Assembly (NCBI GenBank): GCA_036381235.1
Contig: DASVDE010000022.1
Location: forward strand, 62,001 to 126,000
Direction of reading: 5' to 3'
Origin: DASVDE01 sp036381235
GTDB taxonomy: Bacteria; Actinomycetota; Thermoleophilia; Solirubrobacterales; 70-9
Length of the DNA stretch: 64,000 nt
The notes under the pieces were generated by a model. The model did no database searches, was not told where the DNA came from, and saw nothing but the letters and a program-made list of their open reading frames with translations. Both the position numbers and the translations under genes were made by a program. Positions 44,097-52,764 of the stretch are shown one piece after another. Numbering within the stretch: position 1 is the stretch's first letter; every line of letters begins with the position of its first letter.

Positions 44097-44143
44097 CCCT
44101 GGCAGTCGTCACCGAAGCGGTCTGAGGTAGCCTCGCCGCGCCG

Positions 44144-44935
44144 ATGACGACCTTCACCGAGCTGGCTAGCGTCGATGGGCGGATCTCACCGACCGTCGAT
44201 GCCGTCGTTCCCATGCGCGACGACGGCCTCTACCGTGGCGACGGCGCCTTCGAGGTGATCCGCATCTACGGCGGCAAGCTGTTCGCGCTGGAGGACCACC
44301 TCGACCGGCTGGTGCGCTCGGCGACGGCGATCCAGTTGGAGTTCGACCGCACCGCCCTGGAGCGGGAGATCGACGCGCTGCTGGCGGAGCACGGTGAAGG
44401 CGACGGCCAGCTGCGGCTGATCGTCACCCGCGGCGGGCGACGAATCGCCGCGACCGAGCCGCTGCCCCCCCATGCCGAGACGCTGCGCCTCGCCACCGTC
44501 ACCTACTGTCCGACCGTGATCCTCAACGGCGTCAAGTCGCTCTCCTATGCGGCGAACATGCAGGCGACGCGGATCGCCAAGTCCCAGGGAGCCGACGAGG
44601 CGGTGCTGGTTCAGCCCGACGGGACCGTGCTGGAGCCGCCGACTTCGGCGATCTTCTGGGTCTCGCCGCAGGGCGCGCTGCGCACACCCGCGCTCGATAA
44701 CGGCGTCCTGGAGTCGATCACCCGCGACCGCTTGGTCAAGGCCCTGCACGTCGAGGAGGGCGCCTGGCCGGTGGCCGACCTGCGCGCCGCACACGAGGCA
44801 TTCCTCGCCTCGACCACGCGGGAGATCCAGGCCGTCTCCGCGATCGACGGGGCCGATCTGCCCCAGGTCCCCGGCCCCCGAACGCGCGAGGCGCAGGAGG
44901 CCTTCGCGGCCACACTGGGCCAGGAGCTTCAATGA
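44144..44935 (+). CDS. Class IV aminotransferase (PLP)
   Basis: A 263-residue PLP enzyme: GLYRGDGAFEVIRIYGGKLF, EDHLDRLVRSATAIQLEF, LRLIVTRGG, a catalytic lysine in VKSLSYAANMQAT, EAVLVQPDGTVLEPPTSAIF and a long C-terminal domain. The fold covers branched-chain aminotransferases, D-amino acid aminotransferase and 4-amino-4-deoxychorismate lyase, and I cannot separate them by sight. It opens the beta-oxidation gene set, 22 bases before the dehydrogenase gene. Confidence 0.85.
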   Translation: MTTFTELASVDGRISPTVDAVVPMRDDGLYRGDGAFEVIRIYGGKLFALEDHLDRLVRSATAIQLEFDRTALEREIDALLAEHGEGDGQLRLIVTRGGRRIAATEPLPPHAETLRLATVTYCPTVILNGVKSLSYAANMQATRIAKSQGADEAVLVQPDGTVLEPPTSAIFWVSPQGALRTPALDNGVLESITRDRLVKALHVEEGAWPVADLRAAHEAFLASTTREIQAVSAIDGADLPQVPGPRTREAQEAFAATLGQELQ

Positions 44936-44957
44936 ACAACAAGAGAGCAGGAGCGTG

Positions 44958-46127
44958 ATGGACTTCCAACTGACCGACGAGCAGCGACTGATCTCCGAGG
45001 CGGCGCGCGAGTTCGCCGACCGCGAGATCATGCCGCGGGTGCGCGACAACGACCGCGCCGCCCGCTTCGACCGCGAGCTGGCGAGCAAGCTGGGCGAGGT
45101 CGGCTACCTCGGCGCGCCCGTCGCCGAGCGCTACGGCGGTCGCGGTCTCGACTACATCGGCTATGGGCTGATCGTCGAGCAGGTCGGCCGCGCCGACTCC
45201 TCGGCCCGCACCGTCGTCTCCGTGCAGACCTCCCTGGTCGCCGGATCGATCGAGCGCTGGGGCACTGAAGAGCAGAAGCAGAAGTGGCTGCCTCGGCTCT
45301 GCTCGGGCGAGGCACTGGGCTGCTTCGGCCTGACCGAGCCCGACACCGGCTCAGACGCAGCCAACCTGCGCACCCGCGCGACCAAGACCGACTCGGGCTG
45401 GTCGATCAGCGGCCAGAAGATGTGGATCTCCCTCGGCAACTACTCCGAGGTGGCGCTGATCTTCGCTCAGACCGACCCGGCCAAGAAGCATCGCGGGCTC
45501 GCCTGCTTCCTCGTCCCCACCGACAGCGAGGGATTCACCTCGCAGGAGATCCACGGCAAGCTCGGGCTGCGCTCCTCCGACACCGCGGAGCTGTCCCTCG
45601 ATGAGGTCGAGGTCGGCGAGGACGCGATGCTGGGCGAGATCGGCGACGGCTTCAAGGTCGCGATGAGCGCCCTCGACAACGGCCGCTACAGCGTCGCCGC
45701 CGGCTGCGTCGGCATCTGCGACGGTTGCGTCGATGCCTCGGTCCAGTACGCCAAGGAGCGAAAGCAGTTCGGCGTCCCCCTCGCCCGCTTCCAGCTGGTG
45801 CAGGAGATGATCGCCGACATGATCCTCAAGCGCGACGCGAGCCGGATGCTGGTCTACCGCGCCGGAGCGCTGAAGGACGCGGGCAAGCCGAACACGATGG
45901 AGACCTCGGTGGCGAAGCTGTATGCGACCGAGTCGGCGGTCGAATGCGCCAACCTGGCGATCCAGGTCCACGGTGGGGCCGGCTACGTCGACGACTACCC
46001 GGTCGAGCGCTACCTGCGCGACGCCCGGGTGACGACCCTGTACGAGGGGACCTCCCAGATCCAGAAGCTGATCATCGGCCGCGCAGCGACCGGGATCAAC
46101 GCGATGACCCCCCTCGAGGCGGAGTGA
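44958..46127 (+). CDS. Acyl-CoA dehydrogenase
   Basis: A 389-residue flavoenzyme. The N-terminal helical part has ADREIMPRVRDNDRAARF and GAPVAERYGG. GCFGLTEPDTGSDAANL is the FAD/substrate motif, and the C-terminal part has ERKQFGVPLARFQLVQE, QVHGGAGYVDDYPVERYLRD and TTLYEGTSQIQKLIIGR. The catalytic Glu lies in LYEGTS, as in butyryl/short-chain enzymes. It forms the enoyl-CoA in fatty-acid beta-oxidation. Its TGA overlaps the GTG of the next gene (GTGA). Confidence 0.94.
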   Translation: MDFQLTDEQRLISEAAREFADREIMPRVRDNDRAARFDRELASKLGEVGYLGAPVAERYGGRGLDYIGYGLIVEQVGRADSSARTVVSVQTSLVAGSIERWGTEEQKQKWLPRLCSGEALGCFGLTEPDTGSDAANLRTRATKTDSGWSISGQKMWISLGNYSEVALIFAQTDPAKKHRGLACFLVPTDSEGFTSQEIHGKLGLRSSDTAELSLDEVEVGEDAMLGEIGDGFKVAMSALDNGRYSVAAGCVGICDGCVDASVQYAKERKQFGVPLARFQLVQEMIADMILKRDASRMLVYRAGALKDAGKPNTMETSVAKLYATESAVECANLAIQVHGGAGYVDDYPVERYLRDARVTTLYEGTSQIQKLIIGRAATGINAMTPLEAE

Positions 46128-46894
46128 GCGAAGTCGTCGAGACCTCGCTCGACGGGGGCGTCGCGCTGCTGCGGCTGAACCGGCCGGAGGTCCGCAACGC
46201 CCTCTCGCCGGAGGTGATGGAGCGGCTCGCCTCCGAGCTGGAGCGGATGGACCCCGACCCCGAGGTCCGCTGCATCGTGATCGCCGGCTCCGACGAGGTC
46301 TTCGCCGCGGGCGCCGACATCAAGGCAATGAGCGAGCGCAGCTTCGCCGAGGCGCTCTACCACCCCGCCGCCGATTTCTGGAAGCGCCTGGCCAAGGTGA
46401 AGACGCCGATGATCGCCGCCGTTTCCGGCTACGCCCTGGGAGGCGGCTGCGAGCTGGCGCTGGCCTGCGACATGATCGTCGCCTCCGACACAGCGCGCTT
46501 CGGCCAACCGGAGATCACCCTGGGGATCATCCCCGGCGGCGGCGGCAGCCAACGTTTGGCGCGGGTGCTGGGCAAGCAGCGGGCGATGGAGTACGTGCTG
46601 ACCGGCCGACGCTTCGACGCCGACATGGGGCTCGAGATGGGCCTCGTCAACAAAGTCGTGAAGAAGGGCCGCTGGCTGCAGGAGGCGATGGTGCTCGCCC
46701 ACACCGTTGCCGAGCGCCCGCCGATCGCGGCGCGCCTCGCCAAGCAGGCGGTGCTCGCCGCCGAGGAGACGGCGCTATCGGCGGGTCTCGAGGCAGAGCG
46801 GCGGCTGTATGAGATCTCGATGGCGACCGAGGACCGCGTCGAGGGGATGCGGGCCTTCCTCGAGAAGCGCGAGCCGAAGTTCGAGGGACGTTGA
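46124..46894 (+). CDS. Enoyl-CoA hydratase/isomerase family (crotonase)
   Basis: A 256-residue protein with GTG start: LLRLNRPEVRNALSPEVMER, IVIAGSDEVFAAGADIKAM (oxyanion), ALGGGCELALACDMIVAS, and FGQPEITLGIIPGGGGSQRL with the catalytic Glu. It hydrates enoyl-CoA to 3-hydroxyacyl-CoA. It overlaps the end of the acyl-CoA dehydrogenase gene by 4 bases. Confidence 0.94.
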   Translation: MSEVVETSLDGGVALLRLNRPEVRNALSPEVMERLASELERMDPDPEVRCIVIAGSDEVFAAGADIKAMSERSFAEALYHPAADFWKRLAKVKTPMIAAVSGYALGGGCELALACDMIVASDTARFGQPEITLGIIPGGGGSQRLARVLGKQRAMEYVLTGRRFDADMGLEMGLVNKVVKKGRWLQEAMVLAHTVAERPPIAARLAKQAVLAAEETALSAGLEAERRLYEISMATEDRVEGMRAFLEKREPKFEGR

Positions 46895-46955
46895 GCGCGG
46901 AGCGAGCAAGCGGGCATGTCTGGCTCTTCGCGCCGCGAGCGAAGCGCGAGGACTT

Positions 46956-48179
46956 GTGTTGAAGGTAGAGCGAATCGGCGTGGTCGGCGCCGGAACGATG
47001 GGCAGCGGGATCGCCCAGATCGCCTGCCTCGGTGGTTACGAGACGCGGCTGCACGACCCGATCGCACCGGCACTGGATGGCGGGATCGAGCGGACCAAGA
47101 CAGCGCTGGCCAAGGGGGCGGAGCGCAATCGATGGAGCCGGGAGGAAGCCGACGCGGCGAGCGCCCTGGTGGGCGCCGCCCCGAGCCTCGCCGACATCCA
47201 CGAGTGCGACTTGGTGATCGAGGCGGCGCCCGAGGACCTGGGACTGAAGCGAGAACTGTTCGCGGCCCTGGCCGCTGCTTGTGGGCCGAACACGATCCTC
47301 GCCAGCAACACCTCCTCGCTGTCGGTGGCGGCCATCGCCGCGCTGGTGCCCCATCCGGAGCGCGTCGTCGGGATGCACTTCTTCAACCCGCCGGCGCTGA
47401 TGAAGCTGGTCGAGATCGTCGCAACCGCCGAGTCCGGCAAAGAAGCGCTCGACGCCGCCACGGAGGTGGGCAAGCGCATGGGCCGAACCCCGATCCGCGC
47501 CAAGGACAGCCCCGGCTTCATCGCCAACCGCCTTGCCCGCCCCTTTTCCCTGGAGTCGCTGCGGATGCTTGCCGGCGGCGTCGCCGACGTCGAGACGATC
47601 GACCGCGTCTGCCGACTCGGCGGCGGCTTCAAGATGGGACCGTTCGAGCTGATCGACCTGATCGGCCTCGACGTCAACCTCAGCGTCGCCCGTTCTTTCT
47701 ACGCGCAGGGAGGGGAGCCGGAGCGCTGGCGCCCAAGCGCGATCCAGGAGCGCCTAGTCGCCGAGGGTCGCCTCGGCCGCAAGTCTGGCGGCGGCTTCTA
47801 CGACTACGGTGGGGAACGATCTGAATCGCCGGGTGTTACGCGTTTTCCACCCTATGGGAGGCAAACGCGTAACACCCGCGAGGAACCGACGCTTGACCCT
47901 GACGAGTTGTCGAAAATCGACCCCGCTGCGCCGGAGATCCTGCCGCGACTAGTCGCCCAGATCGCCAACGAGGCCGCCTTCGCCCTGGAGGAAGAGGTTG
48001 GCTCCCCAGCCGACATGAACACGGCCATGCGCCTCGGCTTCAACTGGCCGTTGGGCCCGCTCGAATTCACCGACCTGATCGGTCCCGATCGCGCCGTCGA
48101 GCTGCTCACCGAGCTTCAACGCGAGCACGGGAACGCCTACACCCCGGCGCCTCGACTCATCGCCGCGGCCAGGGAGTGA
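46956..48179 (+). CDS. 3-hydroxyacyl-CoA dehydrogenase with a repeat-derived insertion
   Basis: A 407-residue NAD enzyme. GVVGAGTMGSGIAQ is at the N-terminus, then EAAPEDLGLKRELF, ILASNTSSL, catalytic MHFFNPPALMKLVE and KDSPGFIANR. There are two C-terminal 3HCDH domains, the second (about residues 318-407) with GFNWPLGPLEFTDLIG. Between them, residues about 292-308 are encoded by a 49-base palindromic element (47830-47878) in frame, SPGVTRFPPYGRQTRNT. The element has kept the frame open, so the protein is probably still made with an altered linker. It oxidises 3-hydroxyacyl-CoA. GTG 46956 or the following TTG are possible starts. Confidence 0.92.
   Translation: MLKVERIGVVGAGTMGSGIAQIACLGGYETRLHDPIAPALDGGIERTKTALAKGAERNRWSREEADAASALVGAAPSLADIHECDLVIEAAPEDLGLKRELFAALAAACGPNTILASNTSSLSVAAIAALVPHPERVVGMHFFNPPALMKLVEIVATAESGKEALDAATEVGKRMGRTPIRAKDSPGFIANRLARPFSLESLRMLAGGVADVETIDRVCRLGGGFKMGPFELIDLIGLDVNLSVARSFYAQGGEPERWRPSAIQERLVAEGRLGRKSGGGFYDYGGERSESPGVTRFPPYGRQTRNTREEPTLDPDELSKIDPAAPEILPRLVAQIANEAAFALEEEVGSPADMNTAMRLGFNWPLGPLEFTDLIGPDRAVELLTELQREHGNAYTPAPRLIAAARE
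47830..47878. repeat. Palindromic repeat, in-gene copy
   Basis: Perfect 16-base arms (CGGGTGTTACGCGTTT and its complement) flank a 17-base loop inside the 3-hydroxyacyl-CoA dehydrogenase gene. The arm core GGTGTTACGCGTTT is the intergenic copy's core at 36425 with one base changed. The element sits in frame and encodes a linker. Confidence 0.88.
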
Positions 48180-48318
48180 CGCGCCCGCTCCTGTGAACGA
48201 AGCGTCACGCGAAGTTCACTGCCGCTAAACGTCGTCCCGGCGCCCCCCGCATAGAACGTCGGGTGTGGCCGGGGGACGGCCCCGGCCAGAAAATCTCACC
48301 CTTTCGGAAGGAGATCTC

Positions 48319-49887
48319 ATGACCACCCGACGACTCAGAGCATTCGCTCTGGCCGGGCTGATCGTAGCTGCGACTGCGGCAACCGCCATCGCCGCCCCAG
48401 GCGACACCGGCACCGGCCCCAGCACCGCTACCAAACCGTATGTACTGCCTGTTGGCGAGGGCGTCAGCGTCAAGTCACTGTTCACAGTCGGCGACGGCGC
48501 CGCCTCGAACAGCTACGAGATGGTCGGCATCCCCGACGGCATTGGCCTGGTCCACTCAAAGCCCGGCAGCCGCGATTTCACGATTCTCATGAATCATGAG
48601 CTCCGCAACAACCAGGGAGTCGTGCGGCGCCACGGCAAAACCGGCGCCTTCGTCTCCGAGCTGGAGATCGACTCCGACACGTATGAGGTGGAAAACGGCA
48701 GCGACCTGATCGACCCCGGCATCCGTTACTGGGACTACCTCACCCAGGCCTACCGCTCGATCCCGTCCTCAGCCGGCGTCAACCCCCGCGACCCGAGCGA
48801 CACGTTCGCGGCGCAGCTCGCCGAGTTCTCTCGCTTCTGCTCCAGCGCCATCAGCGAATGGGGACAGCTGTACAACCCCTTCAGCAAGAAGGGCTACGAG
48901 GGCCAGATCTACTTCGCCAACGAGGAAAACGGCGACGAGGGCCGGATCTTCGGCATCACCACGGACGGTCAGGCCCAGCAATTGCCACGGCTTGGCATGG
49001 CCTCCTGGGAGAACACCCTGCCTGCTCACAACGACGGCGACACCACGGTTGTGGTCGGCGACGAGGACGGCGCCTCCGGTCAGATCTGGGTCCATGTCGG
49101 CTCCAAGCAGAAGACCGGCAACCCGTTCGACAGGGCGGGGCTGACCAACGGCACCGAGTACGTGCTCGACCTCGCTGACGAAGCGGTCTCCACCGACGCC
49201 CAGTTCCGCGCCACCTACGGCAAGGGAAGTCCCGTCGAGTTCACTCTTGGCCCCGACGAAGCGGTCGACTGGGACAGCTCCGGCGCCCGTCAGAACGCGG
49301 ACGCAGCGGCGAGAGGCCTTTCTCTGAACCGAATCGAGGACGGCGTCTTCGACCCGAAGCGGCCGAACGACTTCTACTTCCTCACCACGGAGGGATCACC
49401 GGGAGTCGTGCCATCGGAGCCATCGGTGACGCGCGACGGCGGTGGCCTCTGGCGCATTCGTTTCGCCGACGTCGACCACCCCGAGCAGGGCGGCACGATC
49501 GAGTTGCTGTTGGACGGCACCGAGGCTCCGTATCTCAACAAGCCGGACAACATGGCGCTCGACACAAAGGGCAACCTGCTGATCCAGGAAGACCCCGGCG
49601 GCAGCGCCCAGCTCGCCCGCATCCTCGCCTACAACGTGAAGACCGGCGAGCGCGGCGTGGTGGCTGAGTTCGACCCCGCCATCTTCCGCGCCGGGGGCTC
49701 CGGATTCCTCACGGAAGACGAGGAGTCGAGCGGCATCATCGACGCGCGCCGAGCGCTCGGCAAGGGCTGGTTCCTGTTCGACGCCCAGGTGCATAAAGCG
49801 TTCCCCAACGCGGCCAAGGTCGAGTACGGCCAGCTGCTCGCGCTGCACGTCAAAAAGTTCAGGGACGTGTACACGATCGACGGGTAA
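48319..49887 (+). CDS. PhoX-type secreted alkaline phosphatase (DUF839)
   Basis: A 522-residue exported protein after GGAAGGAG. The signal contains TTRRLRAFALAGLIVAATAAT, with a twin-arginine pair, and is cut near AIAAPG. The mature part has FTILMNHELRNNQG, QIYFANEENGDEGRIFGI, VVVGDEDGASGQIWVHVG and PDNMALDTKGNLLIQED, PhoX/DUF839 blocks with acidic metal ligands. It probably releases phosphate from organic phosphomonoesters outside the cell with Ca/Fe. The 139-base upstream gap probably holds its promoter. Confidence 0.87.
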   Translation: MTTRRLRAFALAGLIVAATAATAIAAPGDTGTGPSTATKPYVLPVGEGVSVKSLFTVGDGAASNSYEMVGIPDGIGLVHSKPGSRDFTILMNHELRNNQGVVRRHGKTGAFVSELEIDSDTYEVENGSDLIDPGIRYWDYLTQAYRSIPSSAGVNPRDPSDTFAAQLAEFSRFCSSAISEWGQLYNPFSKKGYEGQIYFANEENGDEGRIFGITTDGQAQQLPRLGMASWENTLPAHNDGDTTVVVGDEDGASGQIWVHVGSKQKTGNPFDRAGLTNGTEYVLDLADEAVSTDAQFRATYGKGSPVEFTLGPDEAVDWDSSGARQNADAAARGLSLNRIEDGVFDPKRPNDFYFLTTEGSPGVVPSEPSVTRDGGGLWRIRFADVDHPEQGGTIELLLDGTEAPYLNKPDNMALDTKGNLLIQEDPGGSAQLARILAYNVKTGERGVVAEFDPAIFRAGGSGFLTEDEESSGIIDARRALGKGWFLFDAQVHKAFPNAAKVEYGQLLALHVKKFRDVYTIDG

Positions 49888-49910
49888 CGACCGCAGCAAC
49901 AGGAATGAGG

Positions 49911-49938
49911 CGATGGCCCCGCGCCCGCGGGGCCATCG
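49911..49938 (+). terminator. Hairpin after the PhoX gene
   Basis: A perfect 12-base stem (CGATGGCCCCGC and its complement) closes on the four-base loop GCCC, 24 bases after the PhoX stop. No T run follows, so it is either a weak intrinsic terminator or an mRNA-stability hairpin. It lies in the possible N-terminus of the next gene, which argues against the ATG at 49905. Confidence 0.6.
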
Positions 49939-49967
49939 CTCGTTGTGGGGTGAGAGACTCCGCCGCC

Positions 49968-51797
49968 GTGGAGGACGAGCGGGACTTCGAGGAGGCGCAA
50001 CGCGGGCTTATCGCCCCCTTCGACCCACCGGTGGTCGAGGACGAACGCGGCCGCGTGGTCTGGGACCTGCGTCCCTACGACTTTCTCGACGGCGAGGCGC
50101 CGGACACCGTCAATCCCAGCCTCTGGCGGCAGAGCCGACTGACCCGCATCGCCGGTCTCTTCGAGCTGGCGCCGGGCGTCTACCAACTGCGCGGCTTCGA
50201 CCTCTCGAACATGCATGTGATCGAGGGCGAGAAGGGAATCGTCGTGATCGACCCCCTCGTCTCTGCCGAAACCGCCGCCGCGGCACTGGCGCTCTATCGC
50301 GAGCACCGCGGCGATCGCCCGCTCACCGGGCTCATCTACACCCACAGCCACGTCGATCATTTCGGCGGCGCCAAGGGCGTCGTCTCCGAAGAGGAGATCG
50401 AGGCCCGTGGGATTCCTGTCATCGCCCCCGCCGGCTTTCTCCACCACGCGGTCAGCGAGAACGTCTTCGCCGGCACGGCGATGGGACGCCGCGCGGGCTA
50501 CATGTTCGGAGCCCTGCTCGACCGCGGTCCGGACGGGCAGGTCGGCGCCGGCCTCGGGCAAACGACTTCGCTCGGCACGATCACCCTGATCCCGCCCAAT
50601 CTCGACGTCGGCGAAACCGGTCAGGAGGAGGTCGTCGACGGTGTGCGGATGGCCTTCCAACTCACCCCCGGAACAGAGGCACCGGCGGAGATGAACATCC
50701 ACCTCCCCGACAGCCGGGCGCTCTGCATCGCCGACAACGCCGTCCACGCGATGCACAACATCCTCACCCCGCGCGGTGCGCTGGTCCGCGATCCGCGCAT
50801 CTGGGCGCATTACCTCGACGAGGCGATCCGGCTGTTCGGCGCCGATACCGACGTCCTCTTCGGCGGCCACCACTGGGCGCGATGGGAAAACGAGCGGATC
50901 GTGAATTTCCTCGAGAAGCAGCGCGACCTCTACTCCTACCTGCACGACCAGACCCTGCGGCTGCTGAACAAGGGCCACACCGGACCGGAGATCGCGGAGC
51001 TGATCGAGCTGCCGCCCAGCCTCGCCCGGGAGTGGCACTGCCGCGAGTACTACGGCTCGATCAGCCACAACACCAAGGCGATCTACCAGCGCTACATGGG
51101 CTGGTTCGACGGCAACCCCGCTCACCTCTGGGAGCACCCACCGGTCGAGCGGGCGCGACGCTACGTCGAGTCCATGGGCGGCGCCGAAGCGGTGCTGGAG
51201 AAGGCGCGGGCATCCTTCGGGACCGGGGATTACCGATGGGTCGCCGAAATCGTCAACCACCTCGTCTTCGCCGAGCCCGAAAACCACGAGGCGAAGAAGC
51301 TGCAGGCGGACGCTCTGGAACAGCTCGGCTACGGCGCCGAGAACGCGACCTGGCGCAACTTCTTCCTGATGGGCGCGAAGGAGCTGCGCGAGGGCATCTC
51401 CGGCACGCCGACGGTGGCCGCTCCCCCCGACATCCTGCGGCGGCTCACCGTCAGCCAACTGCTCGACGCGATGGCGATCCGCCTCGACGGGCCGCGCGCT
51501 TGGGAGCAGCATCTGCGGATCGACTGGGTGGTGACCGACCCCGACGAACAGCATGCGATCACCGTGCGCAACGGCGTCCTGCGCCACCGTCCGGGCAGGC
51601 ACGACCCCGAAGCCGACGCCGGCCTCGTCGTCGAGCGCGAAGCGCTCAACTTGCTCCTGCTGAAAACCGCCGACCTCGGCGAACTGGCCGAGAGCGGCCG
51701 CCTGCAGCTGGAGGGCGACGGCGCCAAGCTGGGTGAGCTGCTCGGCCTGCTTGACGAGCCCGACCCGGCATTCGCCATCGTCACCCCGAGGGCCTAG
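49968..51797 (+). CDS. Alkyl sulfatase (SdsA1/BDS1-like metallo-beta-lactamase fold)
   Basis: A 609-residue protein. The metal-binding motif THSHVDHFGG is near residue 126, followed by HNILTPRGALVRDPRIWA, LFGGHHWARW, REYYGSISHNTKAIYQRYMG and a C-terminal SCP2-like domain (about residues 480-609, ITVRNGVLRHRPG). It removes sulfate from alkyl sulfates such as SDS. No clear signal peptide is present. GTG 49968 is chosen; ATG 49905 overlaps a terminator-like hairpin and GTG 49950 is also possible. Confidence 0.92.
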   Translation: MEDERDFEEAQRGLIAPFDPPVVEDERGRVVWDLRPYDFLDGEAPDTVNPSLWRQSRLTRIAGLFELAPGVYQLRGFDLSNMHVIEGEKGIVVIDPLVSAETAAAALALYREHRGDRPLTGLIYTHSHVDHFGGAKGVVSEEEIEARGIPVIAPAGFLHHAVSENVFAGTAMGRRAGYMFGALLDRGPDGQVGAGLGQTTSLGTITLIPPNLDVGETGQEEVVDGVRMAFQLTPGTEAPAEMNIHLPDSRALCIADNAVHAMHNILTPRGALVRDPRIWAHYLDEAIRLFGADTDVLFGGHHWARWENERIVNFLEKQRDLYSYLHDQTLRLLNKGHTGPEIAELIELPPSLAREWHCREYYGSISHNTKAIYQRYMGWFDGNPAHLWEHPPVERARRYVESMGGAEAVLEKARASFGTGDYRWVAEIVNHLVFAEPENHEAKKLQADALEQLGYGAENATWRNFFLMGAKELREGISGTPTVAAPPDILRRLTVSQLLDAMAIRLDGPRAWEQHLRIDWVVTDPDEQHAITVRNGVLRHRPGRHDPEADAGLVVEREALNLLLLKTADLGELAESGRLQLEGDGAKLGELLGLLDEPDPAFAIVTPRA

Positions 51798-51804
51798 GCG
51801 TTCA

Positions 51805-52090
51805 TCAGCGTCTGAGACGGAACATCAGCTCGTCGACGTAGCACCAGCTCCAGTCCTCGCCGGGCTCGGCCGAGCGGATGATCGGATGCCCGGTCGCGCG
51901 ATGGTGGTCCGTCGCGTGTTTGCCCGGCGAGTTGTCACAGCAGCCGATGTGCCCACAGCTCTGGCACATGCGCAGGTGAACCCACTGCATCCCAAGCCCC
52001 AAGCACTCCTCGCATCCAGCGACCTCGGCCGGCAGGTCGAGATGGTGGATCGAGTCGAGATGAGTGCAATCAGCCGCCGTTCGCCGACAT
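51805..52090 (-). CDS. UBP-type zinc-finger protein with a frameshift near its start
   Basis: The frame ending at 51805 reads GCEECLGLGMQWVHLRMCQS, CGHIGCCDNSPGKHATDHH and GEDWSWCYVDELMF, a complete UBP zinc finger (ubiquitin-binding type, widespread in actinobacteria). The first zinc ligands (CTHLDS) lie upstream in the same frame, but no standard start codon precedes them before a TAA. An ATG at 52090 starts a frame that meets TGA after six codons (MSANGG). Skipping one base there gives MSANGGDCTHLDS and the full domain. A sequencing error, a mutation, or +1 frameshifting at UGA are all possible. Confidence 0.7.
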
Positions 52091-52146
52091 TAGCCGATGC
52101 GCGGAGCGCCGGCAGCCGGCAGCGCAAATCTGCAAGGGTTGGCGGG

Positions 52147-52629
52147 ATGGCAGGCGTCGAATCGGGCAAAGAGTCGATCACCGCCGAGGGGATCGAGGCC
52201 CTGCGCGAGGAGATCGCGCAGCTGGAGGGTCCCGCCCGCACCGAGATGGCGGCGCGAATCAAGGCCGCGCGCGAGCTCGGCGACCTGAAGGAGAACGCCG
52301 ACTACCACATCGCCAAGGAGGACCAGGCGCACCTGGAGACGAAGATCAAGCGCCTGCGCGAGCGGCTGCGCAACGCCGAGGTGGTCGAGATCGACGCCGA
52401 AGCCGACGCCTTCGCCTTCGGTCGCACCGCCGAGGTCCTCGACGAGGGCGCCGAAAAGGTCCAAACCTGGACCCTGGTCGGTTCCACAGAGGCCGACCTC
52501 GCCCAGGGGCGCCTATCTGCCGAATCACCGATCGGGCGCGCCCTACGAGACCGCCGGGTCGGCGAAACCGTCACAATCGAGACCCCCAAAGGGGAGCGTT
52601 CCTTCAAGATCGAAAAGCTCGTCGACTGA
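52147..52629 (+). CDS. Transcription elongation factor GreA/GreB
   Basis: A 160-residue protein: a long N-terminal coiled coil with the acidic tip ARELGDLKENADYHIAKEDQ, then the FKBP-like C-terminal domain with TWTLVGSTEADLAQGRLS, SPIGRALRDRRVGETV and ETPKGERSFKIEKL. It binds the secondary channel of RNA polymerase and stimulates cleavage of backtracked RNA. ATG 52147 is preceded by GGCGGG only, a weak ribosome site, but the coiled coil begins just after. Confidence 0.92.
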   Translation: MAGVESGKESITAEGIEALREEIAQLEGPARTEMAARIKAARELGDLKENADYHIAKEDQAHLETKIKRLRERLRNAEVVEIDAEADAFAFGRTAEVLDEGAEKVQTWTLVGSTEADLAQGRLSAESPIGRALRDRRVGETVTIETPKGERSFKIEKLVD

Positions 52630-52644
52630 AAGCAGGAGTGCTAA

Positions 52645-52660
52645 AGTGACTTATGTCACA
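52645..52660. promoter_or_regulatory. CRP/FNR-like palindrome upstream of a tiny membrane gene
   Basis: AGTGA-CTTATG-TCACA fits the TGTGA-N6-TCACA pattern bound by CRP/FNR family regulators with one mismatch; GTGAC and GTCAC are perfect arms. It lies 2 bases before the AGGAGG of the following small gene and 15 bases after the greA stop. Confidence 0.45.
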
Positions 52661-52671
52661 AGGAGGCTCTC

Positions 52672-52764
52672 GTGCTTGATGGTTATGACGTTTTGACTGG
52701 GCTTCTCGTCGCCGCCGTCGTCGTCGTGTGGCTTGCTGGATCGTTCATCAGCTCCCGCCCCTAG
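52672..52764 (+). CDS. 30-residue membrane peptide
   Basis: GTG 52672 follows AAGGAGG at ideal spacing. The product is LDGYDVLTGLLVAAVVVVWL then AGSFISSRP: one membrane segment, short polar ends. The ribosome site and the palindrome upstream support a real gene. It overlaps the end of the opposite-strand methyltransferase gene by 17 bases. Function unknown. Confidence 0.55.
   Translation: MLDGYDVLTGLLVAAVVVVWLAGSFISSRP

Noticed and set aside
48193..48219. Inverted GTGAAC/GTTCAC upstream of the PhoX gene as a PHO box
   Set aside because: Arms are only 6 bases and the direct-repeat layout of PHO boxes is not clear. It fits phosphate control but is too weak to list.
49629..51602. A 657-codon minus-strand open frame opposite the PhoX and alkyl sulfatase genes
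   Set aside because: Runs antisense to two proteins with complete family motifs; composition is typical of a shadow frame.
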